From NCBI RefSeq assembly GCF_000266865.1, contig NZ_AJPR01000011.1:124001-188000 (forward strand): DNA of 64,000 nucleotides, in the 5' to 3' direction. The stretch comes from Mycoplasmopsis agalactiae 14628 (lineage in GTDB: Bacteria; Bacillota_I; Bacilli_A; Mycoplasmatales; Metamycoplasmataceae). A program made the translations under genes and the position numbers. Below the pieces are notes generated by a model. The model did no database searches. It was not told where the DNA came from and saw only the letters and a list, made by a program, of their open reading frames with translations. Numbering within the stretch: the first letter of the stretch is position 1; every line of letters begins with the position of its first letter. Positions 13,005 to 22,470 of the stretch are shown here, piece by piece.

Positions 13005-14165
13005 ATGCCTAAATCAATTAGATCATTTTTCCCATTAGCCAATAAAATAGTCTATTTGGACACAGCAGCCTTGGCGCTTAAGCCTAAACCGGCTATTACT
13101 GAGAGCAATAATTTTTATAGTTTATACTCAGTTAGCACAAGAACTAATAATTCACCATTAGGTATTTATACCAATAGAATAATAAATGAAGTTAGAAGCA
13201 AAGTTGCCTCACTAACTGATGCCAAAGAAAACGAGGTAATTTTTACATCAGGCGCAACTGATTCACTTAATAAGTTTGCACAAATGTATATACAAAAATT
13301 GAAAGCTGGCGATCAAATAATATTGCACGGCTATAATCACTCTTCTAATATGATTCCTTGAATTGTGCTAGCCAAAGAACACAATATAGAGGTTAAAATT
13401 GTTGACTCGCCTGATTTAGAAAGTGCTATAAATAGCAAAACCAAAGTGGTGGCATTTTCACAATTAACTAACAATTTTCAAGTAAAAGTAGATTTAAAAA
13501 GCCTTTATAAAAAATGCCATAAAGTTGGTGCAATATTAGTAAACGATGCAGCTCAAGCGATAGTCTATGAAAAAGTCAGTTTGGAAAATTGCGATGTTAT
13601 AGCTTTTAGCACAAATAAATTTTATGGGCCAACTGGACTAGGTGCTTTAATTATTAAAGAAGAGATATTAAAAGAATTAAATCCCGTTACTTTTGGTGGC
13701 GGCACAGTCAATTCAATAAACAAAAATAATAGTTTTATAATTAAAAATAATATTGAAAGATTTGAACCAGGAACCCCTAATTTTGCAGCTATTTTTATGT
13801 TTAATAAATCAATTGATTTTTTTAACCAGTATATTGGATATGAAAAAAGCAAGCAAATATTGAAAAAATTAAGTAATTATGCATATGATGAACTTTTAAA
13901 AGTGCCAAATATCGAAGTCTATTCAAAAAGAGGTGATCACATAATTTTATTCAACATAAATGGAATTAACTCACAAGATGTAGCACATTTTTTAGGCATA
14001 AACAACATATATGTGCGATCAGGAATCTTTTGTGCACATTATTTAAAAAATTTTGCCTGCAACGATTCATTTGTCAGAGTTTCATTAGGGGTTTATAACA
14101 ACAAAAATGATATTAATAAGCTAGTTGATGCGTTAAAGAAAGGAGGCGATTTCATTGTCTTATAG
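13005..14165 (+). CDS. sufS: Cysteine desulfurase, SufS type
   Basis: Class V aminotransferase that mobilises sulfur from cysteine. 386 residues. Visible parts: IVYLDTAALALKP at the N terminus, FTSGATDSLN, the cofactor Asp in NDAAQAIVY, the PLP Lys in AFSTNKFYGPTGLG, and the catalytic Cys in RSGIFCAHYL (SufS consensus RTGHHCAQP). FEPGTPNFAA is also typical. The 3' end overlaps a sufU-like gene by 11 bases, so the two form a minimal two-gene sulfur-transfer unit; no sufB, C or D is present here. Sulfur may go to Fe-S clusters or tRNA thiolation; the sequence cannot say which. Confidence 0.9.
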
Positions 14166-14583
14166 TTTTGAACAAAAAAGGGAAATTATTATGAATAATT
14201 ACCTACAGCCTTCTTTTAAAAAAGAAGTGCAAAATAAAAAAATAGAATCATTTAGCAACTCTTGTGGTGATTATTTAGAAGCTGATTACATAGTTGAAAA
14301 TGGGATTATTAAAAACTTACACTTCAATGGCAATGGATGTGCTTATTTTATCTCATCAGCAAACTTGCTTTGCAAATATTTAAATGATAAAAATATAGCC
14401 GAATCACTCTATTTTATAGACTTATTTGAAAGAAATATTTCTGGTAAATTTTTAAGCGATGAAGAAAAAACATTACTTGGAGAGCTATTAGTTTTTGATA
14501 ATGTAAACCAGCATGCAAATAGGCTAGACTGCGTACAAATGCTAAGTAAGCCACTAAAAGAAAAAATAAAAAATGAACAATAA
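14155..14583 (+). CDS. sufU: SufU/IscU-like sulfur relay or scaffold protein, TTG start
   Basis: Partner of SufS. 142 residues. The three Cys ligands are in the expected places: NSCGDYLEADY with the conserved Asp two residues on, GNGCAYFISSANLLCKYL, and RLDCVQMLSKPL near the C terminus. A near-perfect ribosome site AGGAGG (14141-14146) lies eight bases before TTG at 14155, supporting that start over the ATG ten codons inside. Translation is coupled to sufS. The 3' end overlaps dinB. Confidence 0.85.
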   Translation: MSYSFEQKREIIMNNYLQPSFKKEVQNKKIESFSNSCGDYLEADYIVENGIIKNLHFNGNGCAYFISSANLLCKYLNDKNIAESLYFIDLFERNISGKFLSDEEKTLLGELLVFDNVNQHANRLDCVQMLSKPLKEKIKNEQ

Positions 14584-15820
14584 AAACATTATATTCCATA
14601 TAGATTTTGACTCATATTTTGTCAGCGCGCACAGATCAAAAGATCATAGACTGAAAAATAAACCCGTTGCAGTTTCAAATGGCTTAAGTCGTTCAATTTG
14701 CTCTAGTATTTCATATGAGTTAAAAAATGCCGGCATTAAAGTTGGCTGACCAAGATTTATGATAGAAAAAAAGGTTCCTGAGACAATTTTTGTTGAACCT
14801 AATTTTGATTTATACTATACAACATCGAATAATATTTTTGATTACATTGCATCAAATTACACAGCCAATATTGAAGTTGGTTCAATTGATGAATGTTGAG
14901 TTGATGTTACTGCAATAGCAGAAGGCAAAAATCCTGTAGCGCTTGCTAGAAAATTACAAGAAGATATCAATGAAATATTTGACATTCCTATTTCAATAGG
15001 AATTTCTTATTCGAAATGAGCTGCAAAAATGGCCAGTGATTTAGCTAAGCCATTTGGAGTTAAATTTATTGAAAATCAGGATAATTTAGAGTCTCAAATC
15101 TGGCCGTTAAATATCCAAAAGTACTATGGAATAGGCGAAAAAACCGCTGACAAGCTGGTTAAAGCAGATGTTAAAACCATTGGACAGTTAGCATGCTCAA
15201 GTGAGCTAAATTCTGATTTATACATGATTTTTAGAAGCCGACTTTCTGCTTTTATTAATGAGGCTAACGGCAATGGTAATGATAAGTTAACATATGAGCA
15301 CAACAATCTAAAAGGTATTGGCAATGAGCTAACATTCCCTCTTTATGATTTTTATGAACGAGGTGAAATATATAAAGTAATTAAAAATATAGCCAATAAA
15401 GTTAGTCTTAGAGCGCAAAATCGTAATGTTGTAGGATTTACCTTGACAGTAATAATTAGAAGTGTGTCTAAAGTTTGAAAAGGCAAGCAAATGAAATTGC
15501 TTGAGCCAACTAATGACGCTGAGCAAATTTATAAAAATGCCATTATACTTTTCGAAAAATTATGAAAAGAGCAACCAATTCGTGGTGTTGGCTTAAGGTT
15601 AACTAATTTAATTAATGAATTTGAGCACTTTAAGCAACTTACAATTTTTGACACATATGATGATTACAAGCAGGAAAGAAAAGTAAATAATATAATTAAT
15701 GATATAAACAAAAAAGTTGGCAAAGTTGTTTTAAAAACTGGATATAGAGTTTCTAAAGAAAAAATAAAAGAGTCTGTGCAAAGTAGATATCTTGAAGACG
15801 ATTTAGGAATAAGAAAGTAG
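14573..15820 (+). CDS. dinB: Y-family DNA polymerase (DinB/Pol IV-like)
   Basis: Translesion polymerase, 415 residues when TGA is Trp. Catalytic carboxylates are in HIDFDSYFVSAH (residues 9-20) and GSIDECWVDV. Helix-hairpin-helix KYYGIGEKTADKLVKADVKTIGQL follows, then a little-finger-like C-terminal region. It starts 11 bases before the sufU stop and ends six bases before nadD. Length and order fit Pol IV; UmuC-like assignments are less likely because of the size. Confidence 0.88.
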
Positions 15821-15825
15821 GAAAT

Positions 15826-16920
15826 ATGAAAATTGGATTATTTGGTGGTTCATTTAACCCTGTGCATAATGGGCACATTAAAATTGCTGAATTTGCCTAT
15901 AAAACACTAGGTTTGGACAAAATTTATTTTATACCTACTGCTATTAGCCCCTTCAAAAAGAAAAATCAAGTAGCTGCAGATAATGACAGAATTAATATGC
16001 TAAATTTAGCTTTAGAAAACTTTAATTACAACTCTGAAGTGTCTTTATTTGAAATAAAAAGAGGTGGAGTTAGTTACACTTTTGAAACAATAAGATATTT
16101 TAAAAAGAAGTTTCCAAATGATGAACTTTTTTTCATAATGGGTTCTGACTTGCTTCCTAAATTTCATAAATGAGAATATGTGGAAGAAATGACTCAAAGT
16201 TGCCAATTTGTAGTTTATAAACGAAGCAAAAATATTAATAAAATTAATGCCAAAAAGTATGGCATTAAAATTATGAATAACCCAATTTTTGATGAATCAT
16301 CAACCAAGGTTAGACAAGGTCAATTAGCACTAGTGGATGTTAAAGTCAATAATTACATTGGAAATAACTTTCTATATGCAAAAGAGATTATTCATTCATT
16401 ATTAACAGCAAAACGAGCAAAGCACTGCGTGGCTGCTGCTGAATTTGCTGTTTTGCTAGCAAAATCAATCAAATATGATGCTAAAAAAGCTTATTATGCA
16501 GGCTTATTTCATGATATTTGCAAGGAGCTAGATGAAAATGAGTCCAGAGCATTTATAAGTCAATTTGTTGAGAATGCTTATGACAGGAAATTATTTCCAA
16601 ATTATAAGCTTCATCAGCTTGCTGGTGCACTATGGTTTAAACATATTTATATGAATGATGATGAAGAAATTTATAATGCTATCAAGATACACACATCACT
16701 AGCATTAGAATTATCAACCTTAGATAAAATTTTATATATAGCAGATAAAATATGCGATGGACGAGCTTTTGCAGGCGTACAAAAGCTAAGACAGCTAGCA
16801 CTAGAAAACTTTGATGAGTGTTTTAAGCAAGTTGTGCAAAGAAATATTGATTATAATCTTGCTAAAAACATTACTTTTAGTGATGAACAGAATGAGATCA
16901 ATAATAAATGGTCTAAGTAG
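15826..16920 (+). CDS. nadD: Nicotinate-nucleotide adenylyltransferase fused to YqeK-type HD hydrolase
   Basis: 364 residues with two domains. Residues 1 to about 190 are NadD (FGGSFNPVHNGH nucleotide-binding motif, FFIMGSDLLPKFHKW, and the ISSTKVR-like DESSTKVRQG), making deamido-NAD. Residues about 195-364 are an HD-domain phosphohydrolase (AKHCVAAAEFAV, AGLFHDICKE, IKIHTSLAL, ILYIADKI). In Bacillus the same two functions are neighbouring genes (nadD, yqeK), and YqeK splits diadenosine tetraphosphate. The fusion is shared by other mollicutes. AGGAAAT precedes the ATG. Confidence 0.9.
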
Positions 16921-16934
16921 AATGTGATTATAAT

Positions 16935-17675
16935 ATGTCAGAATTAGTAAGAGTACAAAAATTAATAGCACAATCAGGCTTAATGTCAAGGCGCGATGCT
17001 GAAAAGATGATTTCTAAGGGACTAGTTTTTGTTAATGGAATTAAGTCATCTATTGGGGATAAAGCAAGCATAAACGACGAAATAAAAGTAAACGGCAAAA
17101 TATTAAATTTGACCAAAAACACTGTTTTTAAGTATTATTTGCTTAACAAGCCTAAGAACACTATAACAACTGCTAAAGATCCCAAAGGGCGTCATACTGT
17201 TATTGATTTAATTGGTACAAGCGAAAGAATTGTGCCTGTTGGTAGGCTAGATCGCAACACAACTGGCGTTTTATTACTCACAACTGATTATGAGCTAGTT
17301 AACAAATTAACCCATCCTAAATATGAAATCGAAAGAGTTTATCGAGCTAGAATTGATTCTCCCTTAACATTAAAAGAATTTAAAGAACTTAATGCAGGTG
17401 TTGAAATTGATGGAAAAATGAGTTACCAAATTGTTGATCAGGTTGATACAAAAAGCTATCTAGTTTCACTTCACGTTGGCTCATATCATCATGTCAAGAA
17501 ATTATTTGAAAAAATTGGCCACAATGTTTTAACTTTAAAAAGAGTTTCTTATGCAAATTTAACTGTTGACAAATTGCCTGAGGGAATGTATCGGGAATTA
17601 ACAATTAAAGAAGTTAAAAATCTTAAGCTCCTTGTAGAACAGCAAGAAAAAAAATTATGTCAAAATGAAAAGTAA
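16935..17675 (+). CDS. rluB: 23S rRNA pseudouridine synthase, RluB type
   Basis: 246 residues. The N-terminal S4 RNA-binding domain is VRVQKLIAQSGLMSRRDAEKM...VFVNG. The catalytic motif is GRLDRNTTGVLLLTTD (Asp in RLD), followed by KLTHPKYEIERVYRARID and the C-terminal LHVGSYHHVKKLFEKIGHNV..LKR, as in RsuA/RluB enzymes. RluB is preferred over RsuA by overall length and the S4 start. TATAAT abuts the ATG, and no ribosome site is visible. Confidence 0.9.
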   Translation: MSELVRVQKLIAQSGLMSRRDAEKMISKGLVFVNGIKSSIGDKASINDEIKVNGKILNLTKNTVFKYYLLNKPKNTITTAKDPKGRHTVIDLIGTSERIVPVGRLDRNTTGVLLLTTDYELVNKLTHPKYEIERVYRARIDSPLTLKEFKELNAGVEIDGKMSYQIVDQVDTKSYLVSLHVGSYHHVKKLFEKIGHNVLTLKRVSYANLTVDKLPEGMYRELTIKEVKNLKLLVEQQEKKLCQNEK

Positions 17676-18850
17676 AATTTACCTTTATTCCTATTTCATT
17701 AGCTTCCTTGTCAATATTATCAGCTAGTTGCCAAGGCAGTTTTTATAGACAAAAAGATGTGTTTGAAACTGAATTTTCGAAGGAAATGTTTGAGTACTAT
17801 AATCAGTACAAAAACACATGAGAGCAAATAACTAACTTTATATCTAATGATTCATATAAAAAGTATTATTTAGATAACTACAATAAGATTGATCATATAA
17901 CTAAAGAATGAAAAAATGTAGTTGATCAAATATTGCCTTATATGGGAGCAGATAAAGATGGCAAGCCAACTTACAAGTTAGAATTAGGCTATAAAACAGG
18001 CACGGATGGAAAATTTACACCTATAAATAGTTCTATTAAAGGTGACTTATTATTAAATGAATTAACAGACAAACCTAAAAATAAAGAGATAAATATTAGA
18101 ACAAACATTGGTTACATTGCAATTTTGAATGAAGAAGTTAATAACATAATTAGTGATTATGTGCAAGATTTAAGAAGGAACAAATCTGATTCATTATTTA
18201 AAAGCTTTTATAATGAATTTGACATTTTGCCAGGATGACCATTATTTAAAAATTTGAGTGATAAAGAAAGATATAGATATCAGAATCTTTTTTTAGAGAG
18301 TTTAGTTAAAAAATATTCAGGAATGCAAAGTGAATACTCTCGTAAGTTTTTTGACTCTCAGAAAGTGAATATTGACTATAAAAATATTAGGGGAATTACT
18401 CCCGAAGGCAATACATACCATACCCACGCATTAGTTAATTTATGGTATGAATGAAATAAAGTCATCTTGCCTGAAGTTGATGACTCTTCTAATTCAAATG
18501 ACAAAAGATTGTGAAAAAATAATAAAATTTTTGAAACTGTTGAATTTTTCAAAAACATCTATAAAACAGCCCAAGAAGTTAAAATCAAGCATAATTCCAA
18601 GTTAATTTTAAGATTTTTCAAAGCAAATGAATTATCTGACTCACAAAGCCAAACAAAGGAATTTGAGTTTGAGAGTCTTTTTGACAAATTTATTCTTTCT
18701 TTAGTTGATGATAAAGAAAAATGAAATATAAAACTTTATCCAAGCGACTTAGACTACAACGATTTTGCGTTTGTATTTAAAAACTTATTTCAAGAGCTCA
18801 TTGATGTGAGTGCAAAAATTAACTTTACAATTAAAAATTACAAAAACTAA
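17657..18850 (+). CDS. Putative lipoprotein of unknown function
   Basis: 397 residues. The N terminus MSKWKVKFTFIPIS begins a signal peptide ending in lipobox ILSASC, so the mature protein is probably acylated at Cys25 and held on the outer face of the membrane. The body is charged and rich in aromatic residues, with no motif I recognise. It starts 19 bases inside the end of rluB. Two copies of the CTATAAAACAG word lie inside it (17989 and 18559). Ten or so Trp residues are TGA codons, which would break it under the standard code. Confidence 0.8.
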
Positions 18851-18853
18851 ATA

Positions 18854-18859
18854 TATAAT
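18854..18859 (+). promoter_or_regulatory. -10 box for rpoE, inside a 16-mer shared with the rplK promoter
   Basis: TATAAT within AAATATATAATTTAAA (18849-18864). The identical 16 bases occur at 20710-20725 before rplK. Confidence 0.6.
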
Positions 18860-18887
18860 TTAAATAATATTAATTAGGGGAAAGTAT

Positions 18888-19148
18888 ATGAAAACAATGT
18901 TAGACGTTGCCGTTGAGTTTTTATTAGAAAAATCAGGTGGCAGCCAATATATGGAATTTAATACTATTTTTGATGAAGTTGAAGCACAACTTAAACCAAA
19001 ATGAGAAAAAGAAGCTGCACAAAAAGAGCTTGATTATAGCAAGATTCGTCAAAATAAGATCGGTGAATTATACCGTTTGCTAACTGTTGATTCACGTTTT
19101 GAAAGAAACAACCAAGGTTTATGAATCACTAGAGAAGGCTTTGAGTAA
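18888..19148 (+). CDS. rpoE: RNA polymerase delta subunit
   Basis: 86 residues, only the structured HARE-HTH domain of the Firmicute delta subunit; the long acidic tail found in Bacillus is missing. MLDVAVEFLLEKSG, YMEFNTIFDEVEAQLKPKW, and the segment KIGELYRLLTVDSRF followed by NNQGLWITREGFE match that domain. In Bacillus delta speeds polymerase recycling. AGGGGAAAG (18876-18884) is a strong ribosome site. TGA codons for two Trp residues make the gene easy to miss. It lies three bases upstream of fba. Confidence 0.85.
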
Positions 19149-19151
19149 AAA

Positions 19152-20027
19152 ATGGCAAAACAATACTCACTTGTTAATGCGAAAGAAATATTGCTAGATG
19201 CTAAACTAAACAAATATGCGGTGCCACACATAAATATTAATAATTTAGAGTGAGCTAAAAATATTTTAATTACGGCAAATGAATTAAAATCTCCTGTCAT
19301 CTTAGGTGCAAGTATGGGTGCAATTAAGTACATGGGTGGATACTCAACAGTGGCTAACTTAGTTAAGTCACTAGTTTATGATTTAAGAATTGATGTACCT
19401 GTTGTACTACATTTAGATCATGGAGATTTCGATGCTTGCTTTAAAGCAATCGAAGCAGGTTTTACATCAGTTATGTTTGATGGATCTATGCTTTCAATGC
19501 AAGAGAACTTAGAAAAAACAAAACTGGTTGTCGGTTTTGCAAAAATGCACAATGTATCTGTAGAAGCTGAAGTAGGTGCCATTGGTGGCGAAGAAGATGG
19601 AATTTCTTCAGCTGGAGTGATTTCAAATGTTGATGATGCATTGAAAATGAAACAAACCGGAATAGATGTTTTAGCAGCCGGAATTGGCAATATTCATGGT
19701 AAGTATCCTGAATCTTGAAAGTCATTAGATTTTGAAGTATTAAGTAAAATTGCTAGTGCTACTGACATTGGAATAGTTTTACATGGTGGAAGCGGAATTC
19801 CTACTGAACAAGTTTTAAAAGCAATAAGCTTAGGTGTAACAAAAATTAATGTAAATACTGAATTGCAACTAGCATTTGCTGAGGCAGTTGAAAAATTTGT
19901 TATTTCTGGCGAATCAAAAAAAGGCAAGAATTTTGATCCTAGAAAATTACTTGCGCCAGGATGCAAGGCAATATGTGAAGCAGTGAAAGAGAAAATTACT
20001 ACTTTTAACTCACAAAACAGATACTAA
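19152..20027 (+). CDS. fba: Fructose-bisphosphate aldolase, class II
   Basis: Zinc aldolase that splits fructose 1,6-bisphosphate. 291 residues. Zn ligands and phosphate sites are visible: VVLHLDHGDFDACFKAI (HLDHG), SVMFDGSMLSMQENLEKTK, VEAEVGAIGGEEDG, AAGIGNIHGKYP, VLHGGSGIP and KINVNTELQLAF. It begins three bases after rpoE, so both share the promoter upstream of rpoE. An intrinsic terminator follows directly. Confidence 0.96.
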
Positions 20028-20035
20028 ATAATTAG

Positions 20036-20078
20036 AATTAGGGAAAAACTGCTTAATTTTCCCAATTTTTTTTATTTT
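20036..20078 (+). terminator. Intrinsic terminator of rpoE-fba
   Basis: Stem GGGAAAA/TTTTCCC extended by AATT/AATT around one bulge, loop about nine bases, then a long T run. Confidence 0.85.
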
Positions 20079-20112
20079 TTTAATCGTTTAGCTTTTTAAA
20101 AAATATTAATAT

Positions 20113-20685
20113 ATGAAGGCTCTAAGATTTTTAATACCTACATTAGCATTGGCATATCAATTAGTAAGTTGCAACAACATTGCTGATTATTATTTAAAAA
20201 GTACTAAAATTGTTTCAAATGTCAGTGTGATAGATGGTGACACTATTTCATTTTTGCAAGATGACAAAAAGAGAACAATAAGACTTTTTGGTATTGATGC
20301 GCCTGAGACTTTTAAGAATAGCAATCAAAAGTTAGCTAAATTTGAAAATTTTTATGCACACCAGGCAAGAATTTTCTTGACTGATTTAATAAATGACAAA
20401 GAGTTGCATTATAAATTTATCAAGTATGATAAATATAATAGAACTATTGGCATATTGTACTATAAAACAGGCATAAATGAATATTATGACGCAGGCTTAG
20501 AGTTAGTCAAAAATGGACTAGCAAGAGTTCACTATATATCACTTGATTCTAAGCACAAATATGCAGTAAATGAAAAAAACTTAGTTGAATATTTTTATAA
20601 ACTTAAATCATTAGAAAATGAAGCAAAAAGTCAAAGAATCAACATTTGAAAACACGCGCAAAAAGACGTTTTTTATAAACCATAA
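20113..20685 (+). CDS. Staphylococcal-nuclease-like lipoprotein
   Basis: 190 residues. A short signal peptide ends in QLVSC (Cys20), a lipobox, so the enzyme is probably tethered outside. The SNase/TNase domain follows: VIDGDTISF (Ca-binding Asp), IRLFGIDAPE (catalytic Arg, Asp, Glu), KYDKYNRTIGILYY with the second Arg, and GLARVHYISLDSKHKYAVNE. Such surface nucleases supply nucleotides to mycoplasmas, which do not make purines and pyrimidines de novo. The last Trp is TGA. A CTATAAAACAG word lies at 20460. Confidence 0.88.
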
Positions 20686-20714
20686 ATTTTTGTGTGTAAT
20701 TCAAAATTTAAATA

Positions 20715-20720
20715 TATAAT
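20715..20720 (+). promoter_or_regulatory. -10 box for rplK-rplA
   Basis: TATAAT within the same 16-mer that precedes rpoE. It leaves an untranslated leader of roughly 75 bases. Confidence 0.6.
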
Positions 20721-20754
20721 TTAAAAGCAATTTATTATAAATTGTTCTTTACTA

Positions 20755-20780
20755 GTGGGAGATTAAATCGCTAGAACCAC
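20755..20780 (+). promoter_or_regulatory. Probable ribosomal protein L1 binding leader
   Basis: The leader of rplK contains GTGGGAGAT...ATC...CCAC. GTGG pairs with CCAC and GAT with ATC around an asymmetric internal loop, and GTGGGAG is the core of the L1 site in 23S rRNA helix 76-77. In other bacteria L1 represses the L11 operon by binding a mimic of this site. Autoregulation here is inferred from the match. Confidence 0.6.
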
Positions 20781-20802
20781 ATTATCGAGAGGATAACAAA
20801 AT

Positions 20803-21273
20803 ATGGCAAAATCAAAAGCTGATATTGTTCGTGTTCGTAAGTTACAATTTAATGCTGGTCAAGCTAAACCAGGTCCTGCTTTAGCAGGTGTCGGTATTAA
20901 CATGCCAGAATTTACACGTGCATTTAACGACGCAACACGTGATAGAGGTAATGAACCAGTTCCAGTTCAAATTACCGTTTACAATGACAAATCATTCGAA
21001 TTTAAACTATTCACTTCACCAGCAAGTTACAAATTAAAACAAGCTGCAAAGATTGAAAGTGGAAGCTCAAATGCTAAGACAACTAAAGTTGCAACTATTA
21101 CTGTTGATCAATTAAGAGAAATTGCTGAATACAAATTACCTGACTTAAATACTGATTCTGTTGAAGCTGCAATGGCAATTATTGCTGGTACAGCAAGAAA
21201 CATGGGAATTTTAATTGACGGCTACGAAGGCGGAAAAGTTAAAAAATCTACTAAAACTGAAGGAGATAAATAA
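20803..21273 (+). CDS. rplK: 50S ribosomal protein L11
   Basis: 156 residues. GQAKPGPALAGVGINMPEF is the conserved N-terminal proline-rich segment (in E. coli GKANPAPPVGPALG), then VPVQITVYNDKSFEFKLFTSPASYKL, and the RNA-binding C-terminal domain with SVEAAMAIIAGTARNMGI. The consensus after GPALA is shorter than usual. A short Lys-rich extension follows the domain. GAGAGGAT precedes the ATG. Stop and rplA start overlap by one base. Confidence 0.96.
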   Translation: MAKSKADIVRVRKLQFNAGQAKPGPALAGVGINMPEFTRAFNDATRDRGNEPVPVQITVYNDKSFEFKLFTSPASYKLKQAAKIESGSSNAKTTKVATITVDQLREIAEYKLPDLNTDSVEAAMAIIAGTARNMGILIDGYEGGKVKKSTKTEGDK

Positions 21274-21968
21274 TGTCTGCAAAAGGCGGAAAGAAAATTC
21301 AAAACGCTAGAAGCTCATTTGACAAAAATATTGCTTACGATTTAGCAGAAGCAGTTGAAATTGTTAAAAGAACTTCATATGCAAAATTTGATGCCTCAGT
21401 TGATTTAGTATTTAAGTTAAACCTTGATGTTAGAAAAGCTGACCAACAATTACGTGGTTCAGTTCTACTTCCAAATGGAACAGGTAAGTCAATTTCAGTT
21501 TTAGTTGTTACAAATAATGTTGAAAAACAAAAATTAGCTACAGCTGCCGGTGCTGACCAAGTTGTTGATGGTCAAACATTGGAACAAAAAATTAAAGAAG
21601 ACATCTTTGACTTTGATGTTATGGTTGCTGACCCTGCAATGATGCCACTTTTAGGTAAATATGGTAAAAAACTAGGACCTAAAGGTCTTATGCCAAATCC
21701 TAAAACAGGCACAGTTACTCCAACTCCTGAAAAAGCTGTTGAAGAACTTAAAAAAGGTAAAGCAAACTATAGAACAGACAAAGCTGGTGTTGTTCACACA
21801 CTAGTTGGTAAAGTTTCTATGGACAGTGACAAATTAGTTGAAAACATCAAGACTGTTATTAGCCTAATTAAAAAGCTTAAACCATCTGCTGTTAAAGGAA
21901 CATACATTCAAAACATTGTTCTTTCAGCAACAATGGGTCCAGGTGTTAAAGTTAAGATTGAAAAATAA
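21273..21968 (+). CDS. rplA: 50S ribosomal protein L1
   Basis: 231 residues. It builds the L1 stalk and probably represses its own operon. Motifs: DASVDLVFKLNLDVRKADQQLRG-like N-terminal strand, GADQVVDG, the signature PLLGKYGKKLGPKGLMPNPK, GTVTPTP, and YRTDKAGVVHTLVGKVSM. AAGGAG lies before the ATG, which overlaps the rplK stop. A bidirectional terminator follows ten bases after the stop. Confidence 0.97.
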   Translation: MSAKGGKKIQNARSSFDKNIAYDLAEAVEIVKRTSYAKFDASVDLVFKLNLDVRKADQQLRGSVLLPNGTGKSISVLVVTNNVEKQKLATAAGADQVVDGQTLEQKIKEDIFDFDVMVADPAMMPLLGKYGKKLGPKGLMPNPKTGTVTPTPEKAVEELKKGKANYRTDKAGVVHTLVGKVSMDSDKLVENIKTVISLIKKLKPSAVKGTYIQNIVLSATMGPGVKVKIEK

Positions 21969-21977
21969 TTAAAGCAA

Positions 21978-22014
21978 AAAATTCCGCCACACAAAGCGGA
22001 ATTTTGTTTTTTTA
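21978..22014. terminator. Bidirectional terminator between rplA and the minus-strand cassette
   Basis: Perfect ten-pair stem AAAATTCCGC/GCGGAATTTT with an eight-base loop, a T run on the + side and A-rich sequence on the other, serving rplA and the convergent gene. Confidence 0.85.
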
Positions 22015-22470
22015 AACCTTAGCAAGCAAAGTTTTAACCTGTTTTATAGAGTGAACAGCAAAAATTATAAGAAGAATTGATACTGTTATTCTAACCAGCA
22101 TAATAATGAAACTAACAGCCTGCCTAACTTTAATATCCTTATTGTTAAAGGTAAATAAAGCAGTAATTATGTAAACCACAAAAAATAATAGAAATGCATT
22201 TGATGTTGAAAGCAGTTTAATTCGGTCTTTGCGTAAAGAGACAAATGTTAATGATTCTAAAAAGAAGAACAGCGCCATGAAGCATATTAGCACAAGAAAT
22301 GCAAAATATACTGAATAAGCAACTTCCTGCAATATATAGAGTGTACCAAGTTTGAATAATTCATCCAGTTTTGCTATTAAATTGAATAAATCAGTTATTA
22401 GCGACCCCGCTACTAGGATAATTATAGCTATTGAGAAACCAAACATATTACGCAGACTAGATCTTTTCAT
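22012..22470 (-). CDS. Four-helix membrane protein of unknown function, third gene of the cassette
   Basis: 152 residues from ATG at 22470, which has GAAGAGG seven bases upstream; an in-frame ATG at 22491 is less well placed. Four hydrophobic segments can be drawn: after NMFGF, around SVYFAFLVLICFMALFFFL, LLFFVVYIITALF, and IIMLVRITVSILLIIF. A basic loop KDRIKLLS lies between the second and third. The start overlaps the stop of the preceding gene by 14 bases, so translation is coupled. No family is recognised. One CTATAAAACAG word (minus strand, 22039-22049) lies near the 3' end. Confidence 0.75.
   Translation of the reverse strand: MKRSSLRNMFGFSIAIIILVAGSLITDLFNLIAKLDELFKLGTLYILQEVAYSVYFAFLVLICFMALFFFLESLTFVSLRKDRIKLLSTSNAFLLFFVVYIITALFTFNNKDIKVRQAVSFIIMLVRITVSILLIIFAVHSIKQVKTLLAKV

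Noticed and set aside
20113-20130. TATTAA just before the nuclease gene as its -10
   Set aside because: It is only three bases from the ATG, so transcription would start inside the gene.
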